Assembly (NCBI GenBank): GCA_001873185.1
Contig: MNYQ01000142.1
Span: 1 to 33,021 of the forward strand
DNA: 33,021 nt
Reading direction: 5' to 3'
From: Ignavibacteria bacterium CG2_30_36_16
GTDB taxonomy: Bacteria; Bacteroidota; Ignavibacteria; Ignavibacteriales; Ignavibacteriaceae
Made by a program: the position numbers and the translations under genes. Below the pieces are notes generated by a model. That model was given only the letters and a program-made list of their open reading frames with translations. It was not told the origin of the DNA and did not search any database. Positions 18,074 to 27,771 of the stretch are shown piece after piece. The number at the start of each line of letters is the position of its first letter. Positions within the stretch are counted from its first letter, which is position 1.

Positions 18074-19702
18074 ATGGAATTAAAACTTGATAAGTTAGAA
18101 AAATTTAATGGACGTAAAGGTCCGCTTCTTTTTATAATAATGGACGGTGTTGGCATTGGGAAAAAATATGATGGGAATGCTGTTTACAAAGCAAACACAC
18201 CGGTGCTCGATAAATTATTTAAGATGCCTCTCTACACTCAATTAAAAGCACACGGTCCTGCTGTTGGCTTGCCATCAGAAGATGATATGGGCAATAGCGA
18301 AGTTGGGCATAATGCAATTGGCGCTGGAAGAATATTTGAACAGGGCGCTAAACGTGTAAACCACGCTCTCGAAACCGGCGAAATTTTTGAAACCGATGTT
18401 TGGAAAAATGTAATAAAAAATGGAATGAACGGGGGCACAATTCATTTTATCGGATTGCTTTCCAGTGGAAATGTTCACTCACACATCAAGCATCTTTTTG
18501 CTATGATTAATAAGTGCGCCGAAATTGGTGTAAAAAGATTACGCGTGCATGCGCTGCTTGACGGGCGAGATGTACCGGGTAAATCGGCGCTCGAATATAT
18601 TAAACCATTGCAACAGCTTCTCGATAAAATTTCTTCCGAAAAAACTTTCGATTACAATATTGCTTCCGGGGGCGGAAGAATGAAAACTACAATGGATCGA
18701 TACAACGCTGACTGGGATATTGTTAAGCGGGGATGGGATGCACACGTACTCGGTAAGGCAAGATATTTTTTATCGGCGGCTGAAGCGGTTGAAACAATGT
18801 ACGCTGAAGATCCTGAAGCTATCGATCAGTATCTTGCTGCATTTGTAATTGTTGATGAAAACAAAAAACCAAACGGCACAATTGAGGACGGAGACAGCGT
18901 TATATTCTTTAACTTCAGAGGCGATAGAGCAATAGAAATTTCGCGCGCCTTTGAAGAAACCAATTTTAATAAGTTTGATAGAGAAAAACGCCCCGATGTA
19001 TTTTATGCCGGTATGATGGAATATGACGGCGACCTCCACATTCCTAAAAATTATCTCGTATTCCCTCCTGCTATTGATAAAACAATTAGCGAATATCTTT
19101 GTAATGAAAGTGTAACATCTTTTGCAATTTCGGAAACTCAAAAATACGGGCATGTAACTTACTTTTGGAATGGAAACAAGTCAGGTTATATAAACAAAGA
19201 CCTCGAATTGTTCGTTGAAATTCCGTCGGACAAAATTGAGTTTGATAAAGCACCTAAAATGAAGGCTTACGAGATATCAAAAAAAACAGAAGAACTTTTG
19301 CGCAGCGGTAAGTATCGATTTGGAAGATTGAATTTTGCGAACGGCGATATGGTTGGTCACAGCGGTATTATGGACGCGGCGGTTATTGCCGTAGAAACAG
19401 TTGATGAATGCGTTGGCAAATTATTAAAAGTAATTGATGAACTTGGAGGAATTGCTGTTATAACCGCAGACCACGGTAACAGCGATGAAATGTATACCGA
19501 AAAAAACGGAGTGAAAACACCTAAAACTTCTCATACATTAAATCCAGTTCCGTTTATTATCTACGACCCGCAATATAACGGCGAGTATAAGATGGCTAAA
19601 GTTGAGAATCCGGGACTTACAAACATAGCTGCAACGCTGCTTAATCTTTTGGGATTTAAAAAGGTTGAGTATTATGATGCGTCACTCATTACTTTTGAAT
19701 AA
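18074..19702 (+). CDS. gpmI: 2,3-bisphosphoglycerate-independent phosphoglycerate mutase
   Basis: 542 aa; IIMDGVGIG, DDMGNSEVGHNAIGAGRI, HALLDGRDVPGKSALEY, FNFRGDRAIEISRAF, NFANGDMVGHSG, ITADHGNSDEM. Confidence 0.96.
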   Translation: MELKLDKLEKFNGRKGPLLFIIMDGVGIGKKYDGNAVYKANTPVLDKLFKMPLYTQLKAHGPAVGLPSEDDMGNSEVGHNAIGAGRIFEQGAKRVNHALETGEIFETDVWKNVIKNGMNGGTIHFIGLLSSGNVHSHIKHLFAMINKCAEIGVKRLRVHALLDGRDVPGKSALEYIKPLQQLLDKISSEKTFDYNIASGGGRMKTTMDRYNADWDIVKRGWDAHVLGKARYFLSAAEAVETMYAEDPEAIDQYLAAFVIVDENKKPNGTIEDGDSVIFFNFRGDRAIEISRAFEETNFNKFDREKRPDVFYAGMMEYDGDLHIPKNYLVFPPAIDKTISEYLCNESVTSFAISETQKYGHVTYFWNGNKSGYINKDLELFVEIPSDKIEFDKAPKMKAYEISKKTEELLRSGKYRFGRLNFANGDMVGHSGIMDAAVIAVETVDECVGKLLKVIDELGGIAVITADHGNSDEMYTEKNGVKTPKTSHTLNPVPFIIYDPQYNGEYKMAKVENPGLTNIAATLLNLLGFKKVEYYDASLITFE

Positions 19703-19720
19703 AATAGAACCGATTTTAAA

Positions 19721-19764
19721 TAAGCCGCTTATTTGTAAGCCGCTTATTTGTAAGCGGCTTTTTT
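19721..19764 (+). terminator. Intrinsic terminator after gpmI with duplicated 5' stem arm
   Basis: TAAGCCGCTTATTTG occurs twice in tandem (19721-19735, 19736-19750), followed by complementary TAAGCGGCTT and a T-run ending at 19764. Confidence 0.85.
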
Positions 19765-19846
19765 ATCAAATATTTTTTTGCTTAAAAACAGGCTGCAATA
19801 GAACTTGAGAATATTCTAAAAGACAAAAAAAATTGTTTCTAATCAA

Positions 19847-20950
19847 TTATTCAGCGCCGAAGAAAATATTATTCCCTGAGGCTTTATCAAAAAAATAAAC
19901 GCTTGCTTCATCAGCATATAGCTTGATATCTTCTCCATATTTCAATTTGCTCATTGGTTTTACCCGTGCAATAAATTTGCTTTCTCCAATTTTAAAATGG
20001 ATAAATATTTCATTTCCCATCGGCTCTATAAGCTCAATCTTTGTTACCATTTCTACAGTTGTTGTTAATTCGTTTTCTAATTGAATATCTTCCGGTCTCA
20101 ATCCAAGCGTAGTTTCCTTCTGATGATAATCTCTTAAAAAATCTTTTCGTTCGGCAGATAGGTTAAAAGTGAAATCGCCATTTTTACTAGCAAGAGTATT
20201 TTCATTACTTAAATTTACATCAATAAAATTCATCGCAGGGCTTCCGATAAATCCGGCAACAAATTTATTTTGTGGATCATTGTACAGGTTCATTGGAGAA
20301 TCCACTTGCTGCACTAAGCCATCTTTCATTACAACTATTCGGTCGCCCATTGTCATAGCTTCGGTCTGATCGTGAGTTACATAAATCATCGTAGCGCCGA
20401 GTTGTTTATGCAGTTTGGAAATTTCAGTTCGCATTTGAACTCGTAATTTAGCATCGAGATTACTCAATGGTTCGTCGAACAAAAAGACTTTTGGTTTACG
20501 CACAATTGCTCTGCCTACAGCAACTCTTTGCCGCTGCCCGCCAGATAATGCTTTTGGTTTTCGATCAAGATATTCTTCCAAATCCAAAATCTTTGCTGCA
20601 TCGGCAACACGCTGCTTTATATCTTCCTTACTGTATTTTCTTAATTTTAAACCGAACGCCATATTATCGTAAACAGTCATATGCGGATATAAAGCATAGT
20701 TTTGAAAAACCATTGCAATGTCGCGGTCTTTCGGCGAGACCTCATTGATAAGTCTATTGTCAATGTAAATCTGTCCCTCAGTAATCTCCTCTAAACCGGC
20801 GATCATTCTAAGAGTAGTAGATTTACCGCAACCCGACGGACCAACCAACACAACAAACTCTTTATCATTAACAATCAAATTTACATTGCTAACAACTTTT
20901 AATTTGTTGTCATAAACTTTTGATACGTTTTTTAATTCAACAACTGCCAT
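19847..20950 (-). CDS. Carbohydrate ABC transporter ATP-binding protein, UgpC/MsmX/MalK type
   Basis: 367 aa; GPSGCGKSTTLRMIAGLE, LSGGQRQRVAVGRAIVRKPKVFLFDEPLSNLDAKLR, YVTHDQTEAMTM, C-terminal regulatory/TOBE region GLRPEDIQL. Confidence 0.96.
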   Translation of the reverse strand: MAVVELKNVSKVYDNKLKVVSNVNLIVNDKEFVVLVGPSGCGKSTTLRMIAGLEEITEGQIYIDNRLINEVSPKDRDIAMVFQNYALYPHMTVYDNMAFGLKLRKYSKEDIKQRVADAAKILDLEEYLDRKPKALSGGQRQRVAVGRAIVRKPKVFLFDEPLSNLDAKLRVQMRTEISKLHKQLGATMIYVTHDQTEAMTMGDRIVVMKDGLVQQVDSPMNLYNDPQNKFVAGFIGSPAMNFIDVNLSNENTLASKNGDFTFNLSAERKDFLRDYHQKETTLGLRPEDIQLENELTTTVEMVTKIELIEPMGNEIFIHFKIGESKFIARVKPMSKLKYGEDIKLYADEASVYFFDKASGNNIFFGAE

Positions 20951-20969
20951 AATAAAATGCCTTATATGT

Positions 20970-23543
20970 TTATTTAAATTTTATTGAATAATGATTTCTT
21001 TTTGAACTTGAAATATGTTTTAGATTTATTCTAAACATATCATTTTTCTTTGACACCGAAACTCCGTCGCTAATGGTTTTTCTATTAATCAAAATATTTT
21101 CACTTGAAGTTGGCGAAACAATTTGCAGATCAATAGAATGACCTTCAAAAGATTCAAGCTCAAACTCAAGTGTCTTTGTTTCTTTGTCATACACCGGAGA
21201 AAAAACCAATGTATTTGCCGAAAGCAAGTACGGCGTTTGGGATTCACCTAATTTTAAGTTAATCTCTTGTAAATTATTTTCATCCTCCGGTACAACTGCT
21301 GAAGGGATTTCTTTTTCGTCAAATAAGATTGAGGATAATGAATTTCCACTTCCTTCAATATTTACTTTTACAGGAACTCCCTTCAGGTTTACTGTTAATT
21401 GTACCAAATCCATTTCTTCAGGAATAAACGGACTGAAGGAAATATTCCATTCATTTTCTCTCAGTCCGAATAAATTATACAGAGTATAAAAGTACCAACC
21501 TCCTGCCCATAAGAATTGAGGTTTGTCAATCTTACCATAAACAGCCGGATTAGTTTTATCGCTTATTCTGTACTCATACAAAGCAGGCTGACCATTGGGA
21601 CTATTTATTATTCCGTCTAAAGTCATAGTTCTTTTTATAAATCCGAAGGCATCCTTATTCAATCCATTATTGATCAATGCGAGTGCGTACCATGAATTTC
21701 CATGCGGCCAGATTCCGCCGTTAGCATAATGATATGGATCTCCGGCTTCATTGCCAACAAATTTCATATAATCTACCAGCAGATGCAAATCCATAGGATA
21801 CAATGTATAGATTCCAAGTTTTTCATCTAATAACTTTTCTTTTACCGTAGTGAGTAACTTCATATTTTTATCATCATCCAACAAGTTAAAATGTGAAGCT
21901 AAAAGAGAACCCATATAAATATGACGATCTTTGGTTTCGTCTTCAAAATAACTTATTAAGTAGTTCAGTTTATTATCCCAAAGTGTATCAACTAACTTTT
22001 TATTCATACGGTTTGCAAGATTTTCATTGAATTTTAATTCGGAAGAATTTTTATTTAAGACGGCTGAAATAAAATTAAATTCTCTCAATGCACGAATAGC
22101 AAGAATAGTCATGTAAGCTCGCGGTCCAAAATTATTCCCGATATCCCACCAGTCGGGTCTGAATGACCACATTAAATCGTCGTTCCCTTTATTCTTCAAA
22201 GCAGTTTTAAAACTTTGCTCGATATAAGGATAAAGCTGCTGTACAAATTTGGTATCACCCGAATGCCGCAGATAACTTGCGCACACAAGTGTGAACCAAA
22301 AGTGATTCCAGTTTTCTGTTCCGGCAAATTCAGTTTTAAATGTTGAGTCCTTCCAATAATAAGCGTGGGGAATCGTTCTGTCTTTATCGGCTAAGCTTAT
22401 GATGTACTTTAAATCATTTTTTACTCTTGCTAAATCGAAATTTACAGCGGCTAAATCGGTCAGTAAAGCATCGTGAGTAAAATAGAAATTGTATTCCGCT
22501 TGAGCAGGCATCGGCACTATTTGTCCATCTAAATAATGTGCATTTGTAGTGAGGACTGCTTTAGACCACCGCGCTGTAAAATCAATATTTTTATCAGTAG
22601 TAACAATTTCATTTTTACCCACTGATTCATTTAAAATATAATTTTCATATTCATCAACTTCAGTTTGATAATTTTTTAATAAGAAATCCGTTTCCGCCTT
22701 TGCTTCGAGAATTAATGATGATCCTACAATCTGAATTATTTTTATTGATGAATTAGACGGCAAACTTTTTTTATAGATGAATGCCGCAACCGGCTTACCT
22801 GATTTTTCTTTTTGAATAATTTCTCCCGAAAGAGGGCTTTTCGTGTTCAGCCAACACTCATCAAGGTTCTTAAATTTATTGTTCATCTCTTCTTTGGAAG
22901 TAAAACTTGAAGGCTGTAAGCCGGCATTCATCACAAAGACCTGTGCATTTCCCGTTTCTGTAAACGGATAATTTGTTCTAATTATTGAGCTTTGCTTTTG
23001 AAATTCAGTAAACGCACTTTCAATAATTTTATATGTATGACTTGTTCGAAGTGTTGTTTCTAATCTTGTATATACTTCATATTCTTTTTCAATCATGGAT
23101 CTATTAGTAATTTCATAAGTCACAACCATAGCCGGTTCGTTTTTGCAAAACTCATATTGAATTTTTATTTCGCTGTCCGATTCACTCCCGACTAAGGAAA
23201 CAGAGTATGGCGTTTGAGAGACTTCATAAACCTGGTTTTTCAACAATCTTTTTGGCGAATCACCAACCTTCAAACCCAAGGACATTATTCTGAAATTTTC
23301 ACGCTTCCAATAATCCTCGCTGATATCAATACTATTAGCTACCGGATAATAAAAGCTGATGCGATTTAGCAAAGGAAAGCTTTTATGAATTTCGATTCCT
23401 ACATAAGGACCGCCAACCTCTATTTGTCCAACTTCCTTCACGCTTTTAATCGTAAGCAATTCTTTCTCTTGTCCTGCAATTCTGAAGGTAGTACAAAACA
23501 TGATTAACAAAGTAAGATAGATTGAGCAATATTTATATTTCAT
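20970..23543 (-). CDS. Secreted glycoside hydrolase-like protein, (alpha/alpha)6 six-hairpin fold (amylo-alpha-1,6-glucosidase/MGH1-like)
   Basis: 857 aa; signal peptide MKYKYCSIYLTLLIMFCTTFRIAGQ; YNFYFTHDALLTDLAAVNFDLARVKNDLKYI, DLMWSFRPDWWDIGNNFGPRAYMTILAIRALREF, YHYANGGIWPHGNSWYALALINNG. Confidence 0.75.
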   Translation of the reverse strand: MKYKYCSIYLTLLIMFCTTFRIAGQEKELLTIKSVKEVGQIEVGGPYVGIEIHKSFPLLNRISFYYPVANSIDISEDYWKRENFRIMSLGLKVGDSPKRLLKNQVYEVSQTPYSVSLVGSESDSEIKIQYEFCKNEPAMVVTYEITNRSMIEKEYEVYTRLETTLRTSHTYKIIESAFTEFQKQSSIIRTNYPFTETGNAQVFVMNAGLQPSSFTSKEEMNNKFKNLDECWLNTKSPLSGEIIQKEKSGKPVAAFIYKKSLPSNSSIKIIQIVGSSLILEAKAETDFLLKNYQTEVDEYENYILNESVGKNEIVTTDKNIDFTARWSKAVLTTNAHYLDGQIVPMPAQAEYNFYFTHDALLTDLAAVNFDLARVKNDLKYIISLADKDRTIPHAYYWKDSTFKTEFAGTENWNHFWFTLVCASYLRHSGDTKFVQQLYPYIEQSFKTALKNKGNDDLMWSFRPDWWDIGNNFGPRAYMTILAIRALREFNFISAVLNKNSSELKFNENLANRMNKKLVDTLWDNKLNYLISYFEDETKDRHIYMGSLLASHFNLLDDDKNMKLLTTVKEKLLDEKLGIYTLYPMDLHLLVDYMKFVGNEAGDPYHYANGGIWPHGNSWYALALINNGLNKDAFGFIKRTMTLDGIINSPNGQPALYEYRISDKTNPAVYGKIDKPQFLWAGGWYFYTLYNLFGLRENEWNISFSPFIPEEMDLVQLTVNLKGVPVKVNIEGSGNSLSSILFDEKEIPSAVVPEDENNLQEINLKLGESQTPYLLSANTLVFSPVYDKETKTLEFELESFEGHSIDLQIVSPTSSENILINRKTISDGVSVSKKNDMFRINLKHISSSKRNHYSIKFK

Positions 23544-23573
23544 CGTAAAACTCTTTCATACAAATTGAATTTT

Positions 23574-26500
23574 TCATTTGAGCAGTGTCATTTTTTTTGT
23601 TTCAGTAAATTTATCTGCGCTTAATTTGATAAAATAAATTCCTGAGTTCATAGAATCGCCGAAATTGTTTTTGCCGTCCCAGCTTATTGTAAAGTAACCT
23701 GGTGATTTTTCTTCCTCAATCAATGTCTTAATCTTTTGTCCGAGGATATTAAAAATTTCGAGCTTAACAATTGATTGAGTTGAAATCCGGTATTCAATAT
23801 TAGTTTGCCCATTAAAAGGATTGGGATAGTTTTGAACCAATCCAAAATTCTTCGGAATATCAGATTCATGATCAGTTTGAATATCTGTAGTGAAATCATA
23901 AAGCAATTGAATACTACTATAGGATAGCGCATAGTTGTAAATTCTAATATCGTCCAAAACGCCTTTAAAATTATACTCCGTGTTTCCGGGCAGCACCTGC
24001 CCAATCATCAAATCAATCGCCGTTGTTTGAATTGTGCCGGAGAAAGAAGTAAATGCATCAAGTTCTCCATTAATATAAATTTCGTAATCGCTTCCATCAT
24101 AAAGCATGGTTACATTATAAAGATTGTTTTTAATCAATTCAGTTTCAGAATCGAGATCCTTCGTCCCGGTGTTGGTCTTTACTGTCCATCTTAGATGTTT
24201 ATTTGAAATTGATATTTTCAATCTATTCTCCCAATTACCATGTGAAAGAGGATAAGACTCCCTTTCATAAAACTCTCCAACCTTTATCCAGAAGTTAATA
24301 GTAACGCTGTTCTGAAAATTTAAACTAGAACTACTCGTAATTTTTATATTGTCATTCACACCATCAAACGAGTATGCTCTTGCAGCATTTCCCCAGCGAT
24401 CAGCAACTAATGTGGCGCCGGAAACTGTTCCATGATTATTAAATCCGCTAACATCATTAGCATTGCCGCTAAATGGATAAAACGCTACAAGCTCGCCGGT
24501 TTGAATAATTGTAGTATCGCGAACAGAAACACTGATGCTGTCAATCGCATTTCCTCCACGGTTATCATTTACCGAACAAATAATATAGTAATTGCCGGTA
24601 ACAACTGGCGCAGTCCAACTTATTGCGGTTCCGTTTCCGGAAAGGACTCCGGATGTCGCCGACCAATTGTAATCTAATGAATCCCCGTCAGGATCTGATG
24701 CGATACAATTAATTACTGTATTGGAACCGGGATGAATTTTTCTTGGATGTGCGGTTATTCTTTCGATTGTCGGATCAGTATTGATGAATTCCACTACATT
24801 AATTATTAGAGAATCAGAAACTACACCACCATTATTATCGCTTACCTTACATTTGATTTTATAACTGCCGGGAACTGCGGGCGTAATCCAGTTTATGAGC
24901 GATCCGGTACCCGGGAAATTTCCACCATCGACAAACCATTCATAGTTTAATTGATCATTATCTTTATCAACCGCAGAGCAAAATATCGTTGTGGAATCTC
25001 TCACTATTACAACGTGCTTATCGGCGGTGAGTGATTTAATTCGGGGCGGATAGTTAACGACACTCTGACCCGATAAAAAATCAATTGTGATTCCATTCAC
25101 CAAAGCTTTATCTAGTTCGAAAGTAATTAGGCTGCCGGCTGGAATGAGCACTGCAATAACAGCGGCATCTGCCGGTATAACGATGGATGTTTCACCAGAT
25201 ACGGCAGATTTTATTATTGTATTGGAAACGGCATCATAGATATCGTTCACACCGTTACCAACATTTATTATGACTGATTTTTCAGTTGAATATGGGTTGT
25301 AATATAGAAAACTCGGGTATGAGTTGTTATTAAAATAATCTGTCTTTAATAAATCTAATTTTAATATCATTGAAACATTTGTTGTGTCAATGATTCCGCC
25401 TAATATTCCAACGTGGGATGAGCCGTATAGCGCAAGATTAGTCATTCCCCAATTCCCGCTGATTGCATCTCCCGTGGCATACGGACTTTGTGCATACTGA
25501 GTTTTGCGCAGCGCTTCGTGCCCGATGTACGAATTAGGATCGTATTGATGCGCCCATTCTTTGCTGTCTTGATTTTGGTCGGGCAAATAATTTGTGTAAA
25601 ACAAGCGAGCAGCGTTAGCGGCATTCAAAACCCATTTACCAATGGCACGCGCATAACGATCATCATAACGAACCAACGGAACCAGCGCTCCAACTTGTTC
25701 AAACGTGTTCATCAAAAAAGCATAATCATTTGTGCCATTCACTTCGCCAATCAAACCATGAATGTCATAACCACCCCAAGTGCCAAGTATAGCGCCCCAC
25801 TGACGGAGCGGTCCTACGTCAAAACACCAGTTAAGCATTTTAGCAATATTGTAAATCGTGCCTAACTCTGCATTCATTCTTGCAGCAGTGTAAACTCCGT
25901 AAGGCAGTTGCAATTCGTATGAAGGGTTTGTGTTTAGTGAATTGAGAAATTCCAGGCACCATTCAGCGCCGATTCTGTAGTCTTCATTTCCGGTTTCCAA
26001 ATATGCGTTGTAAAGCAGCCAGGCTATAGCACCCGCCGCTTCCGGTTCAATTACACCGGATGACAGCGGCTGCATTGTCATTAAATTAAATGCTCTATAG
26101 TTCATGTTTGGGATTTGCCAGGGCGTAGTACTCCCGCCCATTTCTATAACAGATGAAAGCCATCTATTAGCAACAGTCGAAAACTGATTTGAAAAATCGC
26201 CGGTATTTGAGTAGTGATTATATAATTGATAGAAAAATATATTCGGCATTAGATCATACCACCAATCATCCCAGTTGCTGCCGGTAGGATGATTGAGATA
26301 AACATTAGCGGTATTTGCTTTGTTAAAATATTCCTCGCTCATCAACACCCAGTTATATCCGATCTGATTACTTTTATCAATTCCGATCAATGATGCTCCA
26401 ATCGTTGCCGGAATAAGATTGATAGCCTCTGCTGAAAATGGCGATGTTGTGCCGACAACTGTATGAAGACCAAAGCTGTTGTGTCCGGGATAATTAATCG

Positions 26501-26729
26501 TATTACTATTTATCCAAATCAGCGGGAGATATTGCCCTGTACGATTGAGATCGAAAACAAGGCTATCATAACCGGCTGTAACTTTTTCCCAGTCTCTCAT
26601 TTCATAGGGCGACGGGAAATTTGGCATCTGCTCTATCCGGTTGATATTTATTTGTTGAGCATTTACAGTGATAGAAATGGAAAACCATAAAATGATTTTA
26701 AAGACTTTATTGTCCATAAAAACTTTCAT
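23574..26729 (-). CDS. Large secreted protein: N-terminal alpha/alpha-barrel-like region, two tandem PKD/Ig-like repeats, LamG/concanavalin-like domain, T9SS type A sorting domain
   Basis: 1051 aa; signal peptide; repeats FCSAVDKDNDQLNYEWFVDGG.. and INCIASDPDGDSLDYNWSATSG..; LVAFYPFSGNANDVSGFNNHGTVSGA LamG start; NYPNPFNGQTNIEYRI...GIYFIKLSADKFTETKKMTLLK sorting tail. Confidence 0.85.
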   Translation of the reverse strand: MKVFMDNKVFKIILWFSISITVNAQQININRIEQMPNFPSPYEMRDWEKVTAGYDSLVFDLNRTGQYLPLIWINSNTINYPGHNSFGLHTVVGTTSPFSAEAINLIPATIGASLIGIDKSNQIGYNWVLMSEEYFNKANTANVYLNHPTGSNWDDWWYDLMPNIFFYQLYNHYSNTGDFSNQFSTVANRWLSSVIEMGGSTTPWQIPNMNYRAFNLMTMQPLSSGVIEPEAAGAIAWLLYNAYLETGNEDYRIGAEWCLEFLNSLNTNPSYELQLPYGVYTAARMNAELGTIYNIAKMLNWCFDVGPLRQWGAILGTWGGYDIHGLIGEVNGTNDYAFLMNTFEQVGALVPLVRYDDRYARAIGKWVLNAANAARLFYTNYLPDQNQDSKEWAHQYDPNSYIGHEALRKTQYAQSPYATGDAISGNWGMTNLALYGSSHVGILGGIIDTTNVSMILKLDLLKTDYFNNNSYPSFLYYNPYSTEKSVIINVGNGVNDIYDAVSNTIIKSAVSGETSIVIPADAAVIAVLIPAGSLITFELDKALVNGITIDFLSGQSVVNYPPRIKSLTADKHVVIVRDSTTIFCSAVDKDNDQLNYEWFVDGGNFPGTGSLINWITPAVPGSYKIKCKVSDNNGGVVSDSLIINVVEFINTDPTIERITAHPRKIHPGSNTVINCIASDPDGDSLDYNWSATSGVLSGNGTAISWTAPVVTGNYYIICSVNDNRGGNAIDSISVSVRDTTIIQTGELVAFYPFSGNANDVSGFNNHGTVSGATLVADRWGNAARAYSFDGVNDNIKITSSSSLNFQNSVTINFWIKVGEFYERESYPLSHGNWENRLKISISNKHLRWTVKTNTGTKDLDSETELIKNNLYNVTMLYDGSDYEIYINGELDAFTSFSGTIQTTAIDLMIGQVLPGNTEYNFKGVLDDIRIYNYALSYSSIQLLYDFTTDIQTDHESDIPKNFGLVQNYPNPFNGQTNIEYRISTQSIVKLEIFNILGQKIKTLIEEEKSPGYFTISWDGKNNFGDSMNSGIYFIKLSADKFTETKKMTLLK

Positions 26730-26766
26730 AACAAACGCTCCTTTTTTTCACGGGAGTTTTCATTTT

Positions 26767-27735
26767 TTACCATGCGTAATACTGAGGTGATTCTCCCGCC
26801 GGCGGGAATATCGCATCTAATTTTGAAAGCGATTCTTCGGAAAAATTAATCGTGAACGCTCGTTGTGAAGCCTCTAATTGCTGAATCGTCCTCGGTCCTA
26901 TAATTGGAGAAGTAACACCAGGTTTAGATAATAGCCACGCCAGCGCAGTGTTTGCAGGCTCTTCTCCTAATTCATCGCAAAATATTTCCCATTTTTCAAT
27001 TTGTTCTCTGTTGTTTTTTAATTTGTTAATGATTTCTTCCGAATTTCTTCGACCTTCCTTTAAACCTTTTAATACACCGCCCAGCAGCCCTCCTTCGAGC
27101 GGACTCCATGGAACGATACCCACTCCGTAATATTTACAAGACGGAACAACCTCATGTTCAATTTTACGATTGAAAAGATTATACTTGCTTTGTTCGCTAA
27201 TCAATCCAAGCATATTTCTATTTCGCGCTTCTTCATTTGCTGTTGCGATATCCCATCCGGCAAAATTACTGCTTCCAACATAAATAATTTTACCTTCTCT
27301 AATTAGTTGTTCCATTGCTTGCCATATTTCATCCCAAGGAGTATCTCTATGAATATGATGCATTTGATACAAATCAATGTGATCAGTCTTCAAGCGTTTC
27401 AGACTGTCTTCACAAGCTTTCTTTATGTGATATGCAGAAAGATATTTTTCATTTATTCCGTCTCCCATTGCGCCATAGACTTTACTTGCAAGAACTATTT
27501 TATCTCTACGTTCGCTATTTTCTTCTAACCACCTGCCGATAATTTTTTCTGTGATGCCTTCTCCTTTTTTCCCGCCGTAAACATTTGCGGTATCAAAAAA
27601 ATTAATTCCAAGTTCTAAGGCGCGGTTCATTATTTCAAAGCTTTCTTTTTCCGATGTGAATGCGCCAAAGTTCATCGTGCCGAGGCATAGCCGGCTGACC
27701 ATCAAACCGCTCCTGCCTAATTTTTTATATTGCAT
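26767..27735 (-). CDS. Aldo/keto reductase
   Basis: 322 aa; MQYKKLGRSGLMVSRLCLGTMNFG, GINFFDTANVYGGKKGEGITEKIIGRWL, DHIDLYQMHHIHRDTPWDEIWQAMEQL. Confidence 0.95.
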   Translation of the reverse strand: MQYKKLGRSGLMVSRLCLGTMNFGAFTSEKESFEIMNRALELGINFFDTANVYGGKKGEGITEKIIGRWLEENSERRDKIVLASKVYGAMGDGINEKYLSAYHIKKACEDSLKRLKTDHIDLYQMHHIHRDTPWDEIWQAMEQLIREGKIIYVGSSNFAGWDIATANEEARNRNMLGLISEQSKYNLFNRKIEHEVVPSCKYYGVGIVPWSPLEGGLLGGVLKGLKEGRRNSEEIINKLKNNREQIEKWEIFCDELGEEPANTALAWLLSKPGVTSPIIGPRTIQQLEASQRAFTINFSEESLSKLDAIFPPAGESPQYYAW

Positions 27736-27771
27736 TTTTGCTCCATGTACATGTTCAATAAAAATATTTTG

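Noticed and set aside
18770-19153. 127 aa antisense ORF inside gpmI
   Set aside because: Cys/Phe-rich composition typical of reverse-strand translation of a conserved gene; gpmI on the + strand has clear motifs throughout.
19808-19817. AGAATATTCT perfect 10-bp palindrome
   Set aside because: AT-rich, single occurrence noticed, no operator context; likely chance.
25488-25865. 125 aa + strand ORF inside the T9SS exoprotein gene
   Set aside because: Antisense to a continuous, well-supported CDS; no recognisable motifs.
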